Source: Corythucha ciliata
Lineage: Eukaryota > Arthropoda > Insecta > Hemiptera > Tingidae
Assembly (NCBI GenBank): GCA_038030265.1
Contig: CM075942.1
Span: forward strand, 38,716,751 to 38,780,750
DNA: 64,000 bases
Direction of reading: 5' to 3'
The notes under the pieces were generated by a model, which was not told where the DNA came from, made no database searches, and saw nothing but the letters and a program-made list of their open reading frames with translations. Positions 31,965 through 43,358 of the stretch are shown piece after piece. Each line of letters opens with the position of its first letter. Position 1 is the first letter of the stretch. Position numbers and translations under genes: made by a program.

Positions 31965-33711
31965 TGTGAAGTTGGCCCCCTATTAGCCTCTTTACAGGGG
32001 CAGGATACTAACCCACATTAAAGAAATCGGCATCAGAGTCTAAAGCAAGCAAATAAAGACGCTAACAAAACCCAAGCATCTGTTTAATGCTTCTGCAGGG
32101 AGCAAAATCGCTCACAATAACGAATCAACACCCAATTCCGATCAGTCGCCGTTCTCGGGGGGCAGCGCTTCAACTATGAGTCGAGACGGAGGCGGAAGGA
32201 AAGAGTGGCCCACTTCAAAAGTGCCACTATCAAAAAATATGAAAAAGTTACACAAGGCCCCTCTCATGACTAGTAACGAAAGGGAACAAAGACCCAATTC
32301 CGACGTTATCATTTTATAGGTAAATTAGAGTATACAACTTTTTAGTTTTCTTTTATAAATTTTATTCAAACACTACTTGTTAATCATTCTCGGGGAGCCG
32401 CTCCGTAGCGGCTATTGTAGAAAAGTGGCCCCGTTGCGGCGACCTCGTCCGTGGTACGGCCGGTAATATGTGGGTGGATAATTTGGTTGAAGACAAAACT
32501 CTTGTTGTTGTTGGGTTGCGTTTTCAGGGGGTGGCCCATCTGCCCCGTCTTGTTGTTGCGGCACTTCTGCTGCCTGCGGCGGCTTCAATCTGGCCGGAGG
32601 CATTGCAGCCGCTTCGGCTGCGATGGTTGCCAGTACGGCCACCCCCTGTGCGCGGGTCCCGTTGTGACGATTAATTAATGACTGTAAATGTAAAAGAACA
32701 ACACATCGATATACTTGTGGTGAAGCAAAGACTAAGAAATAATACGGACTTGAATATCAATCTACTTACAGTGTTAATGTAATCTGCTATGTGAAGCAAT
32801 TCGTTGACTTTAAGCAGAGGAAGGCTGTTCAAAATACGCCTCTTTGTGAGTCTGTGAAAAATCAGCATAGTTGTTTGTAAGTTTTGTATGGTATCTAGTA
32901 GTAATATAAATATTTGCGCTGCCCCCCGAGAACGGCGACTGATCGGAATGGGGAACTTGCACATTTTTCAAAAGTTGGTGTTGCTTAAAGAGGGCTCTTC
33001 CGCAAGTCTATTGCTCACATTAAACTTTGAAATGAGTCAAGGATGTTTTTTTAGGGAATTTTTAAAAATTTTGAGTGGGGGTTCGATTACGTAAAAACGT
33101 ACTTATTGAAATGGATGATGCGGGGAAGAGGGGGTTAGACGAGTGTAATGGGGGGACATTTTTCATGTTATTTGTAAACAAACAATTTTAGAGTTCCCTC
33201 AAATGCTTCACAAGTAAGTATTTACGTCATTTCCCCTCGCACCATCCATCCTCTTCTGAAGAACTTTGAACCTTTTTTAAAAATCTTAAAACGCACCAAT
33301 CGGGTTGCAACTTCCGTTGTTATCCTTCAGTTCACGGGTCAAATCACGGGTATGCTTTTCTACCCAATCTGAGATTCATGCAAGTTCCCCATTGGGTCTT
33401 TGTTCCCTTTCGTTACTAGTCATGAGAGGTGCCTTGGGTAGTTGTTTCAGATTTTTTGATAGTGGCACTTTTGAGGGGGGATGGGCATTCTTTCCTTCCG
33501 CCTCTGCCTCGACTGATAGTTGAAGCGCTGCCTTGACTTGAATTGGGTGTTGGTTCGTTATTGTTAGCGATTTTGCTCCCCGCAGAAGCATTAAACAGAT
33601 GCTTGGGTGTTGTTAGCGTCTTTGTTTGCTTGCTTTAGACTCTGATGCCCATTCCTGTAATGTGGGTTAGTACCCCGCCCCTGTATAGAGGCTAATAGGG
33701 GGACAATGTCA
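31965..33711. mobile_element. Element with ~340-bp inverted arms and a spliced internal gene
   Basis: The left arm 31965-32310 and right arm 33376-33711 are inverted copies (CCCCCTATTAGCCTCT, ACTAACCCACATTA, GCATCTGTTTAATGCTTCTG, TCATGACTAGTAACGAAAG). A further inverted pair CCGATCAGTCGCCGTTCTCG lies at 32135-32154 and 32927-32946. Between the arms is a two-exon minus-strand frame. Superfamily unknown; both the arms and the internal exon structure suggest a transposon that duplicated part of its own gene in inverted orientation. Confidence 0.65.
32412..32964 (-). CDS. Unrecognised two-exon gene with low-complexity C-terminus
   Basis: Exon 1 ends at the donor INT|GTAAGT (about 32772) and exon 2 starts after TTTACAG (about 32690). 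The frame passes through without a stop: helical LTKRRILNSLPLLKVNELL, then VLATIAAEAAAMPP, then Pro/Gln-rich sequence ending HGRGRRNGATFLQ. Upstream exons are likely, since a good acceptor occurs near 32855. I know no matching family. Its peptide ISRRSRGAA recurs in the flanking inverted arms. Confidence 0.4.
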
Positions 33712-35960
33712 CACGTATCTGGTATAAGACTCAAGCAAAAGCGATAAAGCTAAAGGTAAGGATTAAAAATTGTCTATTGTGTTAAAATCCTGTTGTGTTA
33801 AGTCTTAAAAGGAATGATTTTCTGATAAGTATAGTGGAACCTCAATTAACCTGCTGAGGCATCATGGGCGGCGGTGGTGCGACCACAGCCATTTCTCGGC
33901 TCCCGAACATTCCGGCTTACGAACGGTTGGGAAAAAATGCCGCTAGCGGTATCTAAGGACGCCGAATAATAAATAACACTATCCCGCCATAGCAACCGCA
34001 TCTTGCGGCATTGTCACACGGGTTTTAATACGGCCCCAAGAGCCTTAGTACGAACGGTCGGGATAATGTAGAGGGATCCATCACCCACCGCCGCCAGAGA
34101 ATCACACCCGGCGGGAACGAATGGTAGAACGAAGTCGCGGGATACTCCCACGCCTTGCGAGTTGGATGCCAGATATCAAGAAATAAATTCTCAAAATCTC
34201 ACAGGAGTGAAAGGAAGTCGAGCAAAACAAACAGCTCATCAAGGACTCGCTGAATGTATGAAGGTGTCGAGGAAACAGAGCGAAAGGCAGGCGTTCTGAA
34301 AGAACACAAGACAGGAATTGGGACCCAAAGAAAATAGGCACAAGAAAATAAGGAAATCAGGAAAAATTGGAACACAGAAACACGAGCAACACAAGAAGCA
34401 TGAGAGAGAAGGTTATTATTAGGTTGCGTACTTGCCTCAAAGCAACTTTATAATAATAAGAGCTTGTGGCAATCGCTTGTGAAACATTAAAATTATTTTG
34501 CTGATTTACCCGAATAAAATCAATGCAAACGACGTCGAAAAGCATGTAAAGGTACTGGGTGTGACGGAACGGGTCGACGGAGGTGAAAAATGGGCCGTTG
34601 AACTCTCAGGGACTAAAGCCGTCATAATGGCTTTGCCCACTTCTATTTTACTTTTTAGAGAGTCGTCAATGTAGCTTTCCGCTACTGCTGACGATCGCCA
34701 TCAGCCGCATAGAGGTAAATAACTGGAGAAAGCCTGAATGGTCTGGGGGGTGGGTAGAAGGGTTGTCACAAATATGGCCCCCAAGTTCACCTTCAGAACC
34801 TTGAATTTACCTCTACATCGTCAAGTTATCAACAAAAATGCTCACCTCCCCCCTGAGATTAATGCAAAATTACAAAAAAAGCGCCCGAGTTAGAATGAAC
34901 AAGGGGTATTTCGGGGAATTTGTTCGGAAAAAACTGAATCAAACTCTCGTTCTCAAAGCGTGGACGACTTGATGTTCATACGATTTCATTGTAGATGTCA
35001 TCGTTCGTGGCACGTAGCCGTGTTTTCAAGTGTATTTTGGTGTTTATTTTCTAAAATAAGTGGCCCTGATCGCGTTCCATCAACATACTAGGAAAAATAT
35101 TACATGAGCGAGACAGTCACGAGTTCAGAATGAGCCGCTCCGTCTCTTGAGGACTGCGGAAACTAGGATTTGAACAAAATTCGCCACTCTCATGCAGTTC
35201 TCGCTGTGCTCGAACCACGGGTCTTCTCATTCACAGTGCTGGTACATATAATGTTTCTGAATTAGTTTGTTTCTTGCTTGCGAGCGATTTTTATGTGAAA
35301 TAAACGTTCGTGATTTCTCAGCCCTGTATTTCTCTTTGCTATCAGAGGATCGACCCCTGAAGAAACATTCCCAAAAATACACAACACATCAGTAAAAAAC
35401 AAGTTATCTTGAACTCAGAAACATGACGTATTCCATAAAAAACATGAGTCACGGATTTCCCGGTGGCTTCTGTCGTTATTCCCGGAAGAGGATTGGAGCT
35501 ACTTGCGCACGTTGAAATATCCGGAAAAGAAGTTCAAGAACTCGCGCATGGTCGACCGTTTAAATAAAGATTCTCCGGAGTATAGTTGTGGGTTATTCAC
35601 TTTATTAATGCCCTGTGAAACAATCTAGAAACTCACAGTGACAATATCTAGACATACTGGAGGAAAAAAGAACAAAACTAGAAATTCAAAGTGGACATGT
35701 GTAAATAAAATACAACTTGACTGGAGGTTACTTTGTGGTTCACAAGGTGCACCTCCCACCATAACTACGGTCAACAAATTTCAAGCCCAAGCTTTCTCTA
35801 TTCTATTCATTTTTATCTCTATGATCAGCCGTACCTCTTAAGATTAATGAGGTCTCTTGAAAAGAAGAAAAATTAAAATGGCTTCACGTGAACTGAAATT
35901 AGAACAAATTAATACCTTCGGCGTCCACAAAAATGGTCACAGATGAGCGCAGAAAACAAT
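33712..35960. other. 2.2 kb without recognised genes
   Basis: I find no convincing coding sequence. GTGGAACCTCAATTAACC at about 33836 resembles the start of a Tigger/pogo-type terminal repeat, but no partner was seen. A GC-rich block lies at 33860-34130. Confidence 0.45.
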
Positions 35961-35962
35961 GT

Positions 35963-36324
35963 CCAGTCAAAGTCATATGGAAAACCAAGTCCTCAGACTC
36001 GAGGAAAAAAATGTTTTTTATTTTGGGTTGGGATTTTTGCTCCCGTTAAGAATAAAAAAGGAGAAAACCCGCCAAATACAAAAATTATTATATTTATTTT
36101 CGGTTTGAAGTTGTAGCGTGATATCTATCTTGATACCATATGTTTTTTTCAACACTCAACTTTTGTATAATTTTTGAATTTAGCGGGTAGGTAATCTACT
36201 TTCATAGTAGAGCAGCGCAACGTATCGGGAGCGAAAATCCCAACCCACGAACCGCTTCATTTTTTTAACGTACAAATAATATAAAGTTTAATGACTTGGT
36301 TTTCCATATGACTTTGGTCCACTG
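35963..36324. mobile_element. MITE with AAAGTCATATGGAAAACC termini (~360 bp)
   Basis: The left arm CAGTCAAAGTCATATGGAAA and inverse of the right arm CAGTGGACCAAAGTCATATG agree through GGAAAACCAAGTC, with a further internal inverted pair GGGTTGGGATTTTTGCTCCC / GGGAGCGAAAATCCCAACCC. Right end CAGT is followed by TA in inverse. No gene. Confidence 0.75.
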
Positions 36325-36898
36325 TATAAATGCGGTTCAGAAAAGTAGCAACGGTGAAAGGTACCTTGCCTATTTTGTTAGTGCCGACGGGCTGACTCGT
36401 GCACTTTCCGTTTACATAATTTACAAAAAAGCGTACAAAGTCGAAAGTATTTTTTAAATACTTCATAAAATTCTCCTGTCATTGTGAAAGAGCGAGGCCT
36501 TTTTGTCTTCCAATTTTATGAGAACGGCTGACCCGACGTCTTCTATGTCAGCGACGGTCAATTGAAGTAATTCCTGTTTTCGACGTGCTCCGCTGATGCC
36601 CACCACTAAAAGCACCGATTGAAAAAGTAAAGAAAATTCTTAGGGCCGGTTTCACCAAAATACTCTAAACTCCTAGAGATCAATTCTAAACGAGATCACT
36701 AATCTCGATCAACGACAAATGGGTTTCACGACACTAAACTCGTTTCCGACGTGGCGAGTTTAGCGCTAAACGAGTTTACAGTCAATCGCAATCTAAACTC
36801 CGTTTTAACCGGTATCAAGAAGGTATTCGTCTCCAGTTATTTGTGATAACAATGATAACAGCTCATTCTTTGTGTGCAATTGTCTATCATTCGTATTA

Positions 36899-37243
36899 GG
36901 TCTGTTCGCGGAGAAAAAGTGTAGTGTAGTGTAGGGCAGGTTGGGGTAGCTGGTGTAGGCGAGGGCAGCGAGGATTTTTTTGTTACACAAACGCTTTCAG
37001 AGCAGCCAGTGTAAATTCATAGCAGTCGTGATATTTTCTCACTCATGTGCATGTTAGATAAGAGTTATCAATTTATAACAAAAAATTGGAGTAACTTCGG
37101 GCAGCCCGGAGTAGCTCTGAACTCATCGCGAACGCCCTACACTCGCTACACTAGCTACACTAACTACACTCGTCTGCTCGCGAACGCTTTTCGGGCGCCC
37201 GAGTGTACCCTCGGGCAACCCAGTGTAGCTTCGCGATCAGACC
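36899..37243. mobile_element. MITE of the GGTCTRTTCG family (345 bp), nested in Harbinger
   Basis: The left end GGTCTGTTCGCGGAG and inverse right end GGTCTGATCGCGAAG are bracketed by TA (36897-36898, 37244-37245). The left half repeats GTGTAG several times and the right half repeats CTACACT, so the interior folds back as well. The same terminus occurs in the MITE at 43432-43579. Confidence 0.8.
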
Positions 37244-37315
37244 TATTATTTTTTCCTTCTGGTTTTCGTTGGTGAAACTTTCCTTGTTTGTTAAACAATT
37301 ACATACGTTAAAATC

Positions 37316-37804
37316 ATGGCTGACAATGAAAGAAAACTGAAGTGAGATCCGGCATTCGAACCGCGTGAGCGAGAGCTTCTGGTTTCCCTTGTTAAAAAAA
37401 GTTTTCACATAGTAGAAAACAAGCGGACGGATTCCTTCACGTCAAAACAGAAAACCAATGAGTGGAAGTTAATAGCAGAAAAATTTAACGCGACGAGCAG
37501 CATAAGAGGAATTGGGAGGTGTTGAAGACCCTTTGGGAAAATCTTTAAAAAAGGGCGAAGACCATTGTTAGCCTACAAAAAGAGAACATCTTTCCTTACC
37601 TTGACTAACGCGACAAAAGAAGCCAGCGACCATCATGCCCTGCAAATGTCAATTCTGCGACTACAGGAACAACAAGAAATTCAGCGTTTGTTGCAGGAAA
37701 AAATAAAAACAGCTATTCTTCGCAGTCAGTTACAACGTGAGACTGGTTCAAGTATACTGGATGATGAAGTAGTATACAATCTGGGGAATGTTTGCACAGA
37801 TGAG
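37316..37804 (+). pseudogene. Harbinger Myb/SANT-like protein, broken
   Basis: From the ATG the frame reads ELLVSLVKKSF, WKLIAEKFNA, a trihelix/Myb-like beginning, but has a stop after nine codons. A frame change near 37505 is needed to continue with RNWEVLKTLWENL. The tail shows a Gln/Leu-rich coiled coil (LRLQEQQEIQRLLQEKIK) and an acidic end, as in the family. Confidence 0.7.
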
Positions 37805-37809
37805 TGAAA

Positions 37810-38880
37810 CCTATAGGTTGTGACTAGTGATAATCTCGTAAATAATATTGTCGTTGAACTAGGTTCGTATGTACCACGTTTATTTACGTTCTGCAGTTAC
37901 CTGCCAATCTAGTCCAGTTTTGTTCACTTTTTCTAGTTTGATTATAGGTATTATTATTTTGACCCGACTGCGGGCTACGCTGCCTACTGCTTGTTCTTTG
38001 GTTAAAGCTCTTATTTTTCTGTAAATGATATACGTAGTTTTGTATTTGGTTCCTGCCTAGACCCAAGTTACCAAGAGAACAGTGAAAAGTACCTCGTGAT
38101 GTTAACTATTAAGTACCTAGCTTGAATTTGATGTGGTTAGGTTCATCAAGATTCAACTCCTGAAAATATAAGACTGATACTGATCGATGGTAGGGAGTTT
38201 TTCTATTTTCAATTGTAATGTGGCCAAGTTTAGTTATTTATCTTGTCATTTTCCTCTAGTTTGACTAACCTACCGTTCGGTGGTTGCTTTTTTTTGAAAA
38301 TTGTCAATTAAATTGCGAGGAGTTTTGATATACAGTATTTTTTTATTGTAATTTGTTTTTTGCTCCTAGTTGTATGCTATTTAATAATAATTAATTAGAT
38401 TTGTCCAAGCTGAAAACGATTTTATTTTCCAACATGGATGAACACATTTTAAATTAAGAAGAAAATAATTAATTGTAGCTATTCTCAGCTTCCAATGAAA
38501 AAACAAATCGGGAAACTTTAATAAGCAGCTTCAAGTTTCTTGCTCTTCAATCGCCAATCTGAAAGAAAAATAATGCTGCTACAACATAGGCAATTTTTTT
38601 TTTCTTTTTATTCTTTGAAAAGGGTGAACATTTCAGATTTTGGTTTATTATTAATTCTGAATAATAGAGTAATACACCTACATAATTATGTTTACAATCC
38701 ATCAACCTTTCTCATTTTACGTTTTTGCATGTCTAGAATTTTCAGCGTTTTTGTCTCTGATGAGGTGAACTCTGAACATGGTTTCTTCGGTCTTTTCCGT
38801 TTTCAGCCGAGACTTATATGTAGTTTCTAGTGCTAGAGGTTAGGTACGTACATTACTAACGTGAATTCAAAAACTAGAAA
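37810..38880. other. Spacer within the decayed Harbinger element
   Basis: AT-rich sequence between the two convergent pseudogenes. No further gene identified. Confidence 0.5.
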
Positions 38881-38881
38881 C

Positions 38882-40273
38882 CTACCTTCCATAGTAGTTG
38901 GAAATTATTTCATCTCTCTCTCGGTTGTCAGCTGTTATCGCTCTCTCAGCATCAGCGGCGACTGAAATGTCGCCCAGTGCTATCATTTCTTCCCATGGAG
39001 CAGGCAAAGTTAATTCTGGAAGAGACGGGACCTCTTCTCCTGCTCTCCTCGCAATATTATGTAACACGGCGGTCGCAGTTATGATAGCAAAGGTTTGAGG
39101 AAGTCGCACCCTCAAACCCAGTGCCAAGACTGGAAATCGTCTTTTCCAAACCCCGAATAATCTTTCTGTCGGGTTTCTCGTACGTATCTGCACCTCATTG
39201 TACAGTTGTTCTGCTCTGGTATTACACTGATCTAGAGGAGTCATCATGTATCGACGTGATCCATTCCCACTATCTCCAACGAGAAGGGCATCTCCATAAA
39301 TTCCCTCTTCGAAACGCGCTCTCCTACGACACTGACGAAATATTCGTGAATCATGGGCGCCAGGATATCTCGAGACCAGATCACAGATTTCCAAATCGGC
39401 GTTGCCAGTGACTTGAACATTCAGGGAGAAGTAACCTTTCCTGTTGCGAAAAACTTCCGCCTTGGCCCACCTGAAATGAAAGGCCGTGTGGCTTCAAATA
39501 TCTGTGACTGTCAACGGCAACCAATCTACGCTGATACCTGCATTTTACTTACAGAGGTAGCAACTTGGTCGTAACTACATAGAAATAATAGGAATGTAGA
39601 ATACCTGGTGACTGTAGGAGCTCAATGAGTGCAGTCGATTGCTCCTATCACTCTTGGAAATTTGGCCTTCCTATAAAAATCTAGCTGGGTTCGCCTTATT
39701 TCCTCAGGAGCCTCAGGAAAATATATGAATTGCCTCCTTAGATCGGCTATGGCAGCGCTCACTGCTCAGTGTAAAATTCGGTGGGCTGTAGCCTTACTGA
39801 AACCACCTAGATCGCCAGCAGTGGTTTGGAAACACCCAGTTGCGAAAAATCGTAGGGCGCATAGTAATTGGTTGATCGGAGATACGCTGTTGTTTCTGGA
39901 AAAGAAAAACAGTAGAAATATGGGCGGGTAATGATAAGTGCCCTATTATCTCTCTTTCGCCTTTGTGTTCCTCCCTTAAATAATTATAGCAAAGCAAGGT
40001 AGCTAGCATCTCGATTCAAAAGTAAAAAAACAACATTTGAACTTACCTGTCAGTGGTGTACTCGAGTTTCTCTTCTATTAGCTGCAGGACGGACATGACG
40101 GACGATTTTGACAAACGATACCGACAAGAAAAGTCAGTTTCATCGAGGACATCAAAGTCTTCCGTCCTCTCCCTGATCCATCGCGAGCGGCGCACCGTAA
40201 ATTCCTGCTCCTCACCTTCATCTACTTCATCAAATGCTAGGGAGAGAGCTCTCATCAAACCCCTTGCACTCAT
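38882..40273 (-). pseudogene. PIF/Harbinger (HARBI1-type) transposase with two stops
   Basis: Three exons: 40273-40047, 39895-39605 and 39469-38882, with GT-AG borders and compatible phases. Exon 2 has LLCALRFFATGCFQ and the first catalytic Asp in GAIDCTH, but also two in-frame TGA codons (after RILH and after DCTH). Exon 3 keeps HDSRIFRQ, the second catalytic Asp in VGDSGNGSRRY and Glu in NPTERLFGVWK. Apart from the two stops the gene reads through, so inactivation looks recent. Confidence 0.9.
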
Positions 40274-40522
40274 TTTATAGCAGACAAAAGTGAACAAAAA
40301 TGCCAAAAAGGAAGTTTCAACAAGAGGTCTATAGGTAAACAAACTGATTAATCTCGATTAGACCCTCCTGAACCCTCAAAAATGGGCGATCAGTTTTTAA
40401 ACGCGTTTAGGTGGCGTTTTAGCTTAACGAGTTTCGTGAAACCCAACAGCGGCGCTTTGTGAGCGTTTTACGCTTGAACTCGTTTAAGCACCGTTTTAAA
40501 ACGTTGGTGAAACGGGCCCTTA

Positions 40523-40815
40523 GAGATATGAATATGATTAAGGCTGAATTTTGTTACCGGACGGTAATTATCTTACTCAAAATTATGAACGTCCTAAATC
40601 TTTTTTCTTTCTTTCTACATCTTTATCCTTTTACTTCACTTACTGAATTCTCTCGCTCTCTAGCTGCTTTCTTTCAGACGACGGAAGGGCGCCAAAAATC
40701 TTGCTGACTTGACAAAACATCTTTTTTAACTTTTCACTATGCGAGCCTATCAGATCTCTTCATTTCTTTCGTTTTCTTTTCAAGAGCCGATCACCAGCGG
40801 CCTCCTTCATATAAA
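40523..40815. other. Spacer between Harbinger and Tigger elements
   Basis: About 290 bp without recognised features. Confidence 0.5.
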
Positions 40816-41148
40816 TACAGTGGAACCCCGTTATACCGACTTTGGTGGGACCGAGCACTAGGTCGGTCCCTCGAGAAGGTCGGATTAAGCGGAGCACGCA
40901 TTATCTTCCCTCAAGTTTTTAATTCAGAAGGAAAACTCCTAAGCCGGGATAAGAATTAATTTATTGATTGTTATAATTATGGTTTTTTAAAATTATGTAC
41001 AATTAATTGTGGTCAAAATAGTTGGTAATTTTATTTTGCCGTTGCGCCGACTGCCTCTTTGATGTGGCGTAATCCCTCCATTTCTGAACTAACATTATGT
41101 CTGCCGGTTGTGATGTTGGTTGCTGTTCGATGTAGTTGAGCACGACAC

Positions 41149-42060
41149 CTAACGCTTCCACTGCATCAGTGTGAAGTATTTTTTTTCGCTATCATTTAGA
41201 GATGATTCTTCATCTTCTTGGTTGAAGTCCTCCTCTGCATTACCATCGGTACCGTCGGTTACTTGTTTGACGATTTCCTCATCTGTTAGTTCGCAGAAGG
41301 GAGGCTCGTCAGAATCCAACCATTGCGACACGTCCTGCTCATCTGGAGCTTCGAAAGGGGTGATCCGACGAAGTTGGTTCCAATCACGCATGAAATCCAC
41401 GAGAATATTCCGCTCTTCAGGTGTCTCATCATTTTTGTCATCGGAAGGGATCAATTTACGCCAAGATTTTGTGATGGTTGATGCTGGTAGATCGTCCCAA
41501 GCAGCGGCTATCATGTAGATGACGTCTTTTATGTTTATGCTTTTAACTGCATCCATAAGACTGTGACCAGTGGCCGTTTTCTCAATGAGAGTCCCCATTA
41601 ATTTCAGGCGGTATCGCCTCTTGACACTCTCGATTACTCCCTGATCCATGGGCTGAATCAGCGACGTTACATTAGGAGGCAAAAACACACAACGAATACC
41701 GTCTTTTTCTATGTCAAGAGGGTGTGACGGAGCATTGTCTAACACGAGAACAGCTTTAGCGACGAGATTTCTTTCTTTTAAATGCTTGCCAACCTCCGGA
41801 ACAAAAAAATTGTAAAACCAGTCTTGAAATAATTCGCGATCCATCCACGCTGATTTCTGAGCCCGGTAGTACACTGGCAAAGACGACAAGTTGAGGTTTT
41901 TAAAAGCGCGTGGTTTGCGAGATTTTCCAACAACGAAAAGGGGTAATTTATGGGTTCCGGATGCGTTGCTACACAGCCCCACCGTAATCCTTTCTTTCGC
42001 CATTTTATAGCCTGTAATTTTGTTGTCATTTTTTGTAGCCAGTGTTTTTTTAGGCAACAT
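41149..42060 (-). pseudogene. Tigger-type transposase, DDE half
   Basis: Begins in the segment that should hold the first catalytic Asp (NADETG in the family); here the codons read HETGLNFKML in this frame, so that Asp is gone. The other two are present: Asp in LVLDNAPSH and Asp in QPMDQGVIES. An acidic C-terminal tail follows. The frame differs from that of the DNA-binding half (42069-42581), and about 20-25 residues usually found between the two are missing, pointing to one small deletion near 42065-42090. Confidence 0.9.
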
Positions 42061-42068
42061 CTTGAAGT

Positions 42069-42581
42069 TTAAGCCCGTCTCGTGGAGAGCAACTCTTCCA
42101 GAACACCAATAAATTTCTTTGATGACTCTTCATCGGCAGATAACCTTTCCCCACAAATGGAGAACTGTTGGACCCCGTGCCTCTTCTTCCACCGATGAAG
42201 CCAGCCTTCACTCGCGCAAAAATCACCCTCAATACCAAGCGCAGCATGGAAAGACCTTGCTTTACCTTTTATCAGGGGGCCAGAAATTGGCGTACCTTTT
42301 TCACGTTCCTGACAAAACCAAATCCAAACCGCGTCGTCGAGAATCTCTGAGGGAGGTTTTCGAAGTCTTTTACGGTCCTGTAAATTGCCGTCCGCGGATG
42401 CACTGAAAGCCACCAACTGTTCCCGACTTTTCCTCCAATCTTTAACGGTGGTAACACCGACCCCTAAATCTTTCGCCACATTAACCACACTTTCACCTCT
42501 GTCCAGCCTTTCGAGTGCGCGAAGTTTCTCGGCAACCGAGCACGACTTTCTTTTCGAAGCCATCGAAACAAGAATGTACAC
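42069..42581 (-). pseudogene. Tigger-type transposase, CENP-B-like DNA-binding half
   Basis: Starts MASKRKSCSVAEKLRALERL, an N-terminal helix-turn-helix of the pogo/CENP-B type, with GVGVTTVKDWRK, and a second helix-turn-helix region with WLHRWKKRHGV near residue 120. The preferred start is MASKRK (two or more upstream in-frame codons exist). The frame ends prematurely at the deletion that separates it from the DDE half. Confidence 0.9.
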
Positions 42582-43358
42582 TGGGAATTAAATTTACGTA
42601 CGTACACTGAATGAAATCGAAACACAGGAAGAGCAAAACACAAATAATGCAAGTAAAAAGGGGAAATTCGCCCTACCCTGATCATCGCATCACAAAGGCC
42701 ACTAGTAAGGGAGAAAAAAATGCATCAGCAAAAATACGGCTTTTGACGGAGAAATAACTACACCGACAGAAATTAGCAAGCAACATTTTGTTTTCTTCTT
42801 TTCTAGGGAAGGTCGGATTAAGCGAGGAAAGGCCGAGCGATAGGTCGTTTTAACGAGGGTGTTTCTGACCAAAAAGCAGGTCGGATTATGCGGAGAGTCG
42901 GAATAACGGGGGTCGTTATAACGGGGTTCCACTGTACGAACAACGTTACTTTTAACCTTCATCCGGGCGCGCTCCCTTTTGTAACGCTATCGGGCGCGGG
43001 GCGGTAACCTACCGCCTTCTCATGTTTTACTTGTTTTTCTCCACAAATTGCTCTAAATCATTTTAATTAGGGTTAAAGGGTGTTTGGGGGGGGGGGTTTG
43101 GACGGTAGGGGGCGATTAGGTTGGTTGTTTGGAAGATTGGTACCAACATTTGGCTCCTGTAGTGAACAAAATATAGTTACACTTCTGGGCGCGCAAGGGC
43201 GGTAAATTACCGCCGGCCACGTCTTTATGAGCTTTAACGACAAATAAAATGGAATGAAGTCAATCGCTAGGACGAAATGCCCCTTCTCCTAGTGCAACAG
43301 AGTATCAACGAGGAATACATGACCTCTTGGGCATTTTGCTGTCAATCACACCAATGGT

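Larger units (their letters stand above)
36643..40519. mobile_element. PIF/Harbinger transposon, decayed, TTA target-site duplication
   Basis: Termini GGGCCGGTTTCACCAA and its inverse (GGGCCCGTTTCACCAA when inverted) are flanked by TTA at 36640-36642 and 40520-40522, the 3-bp TSD of this superfamily. Subterminal CTAAACTCGTTT-type repeats occur at both ends. Inside are a broken Myb-like gene on the plus strand and a broken transposase on the minus strand, convergent as in the element at 26 kb. A MITE (36899-37243) sits near the left end. Confidence 0.92.
40818..42934. mobile_element. Tigger/pogo DNA transposon (2,117 bp) with TA duplication
   Basis: Terminal inverted repeats start CAGTGGAACCCCGTTATA and contain repeated AGGTCGGATTA-GCGGAG motifs. 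TA flanks both ends (40816-40817, 42935-42936). The internal gene is a CENP-B-like/DDE transposase on the minus strand, now in two frames. Length and layout match complete family members. Confidence 0.93.
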
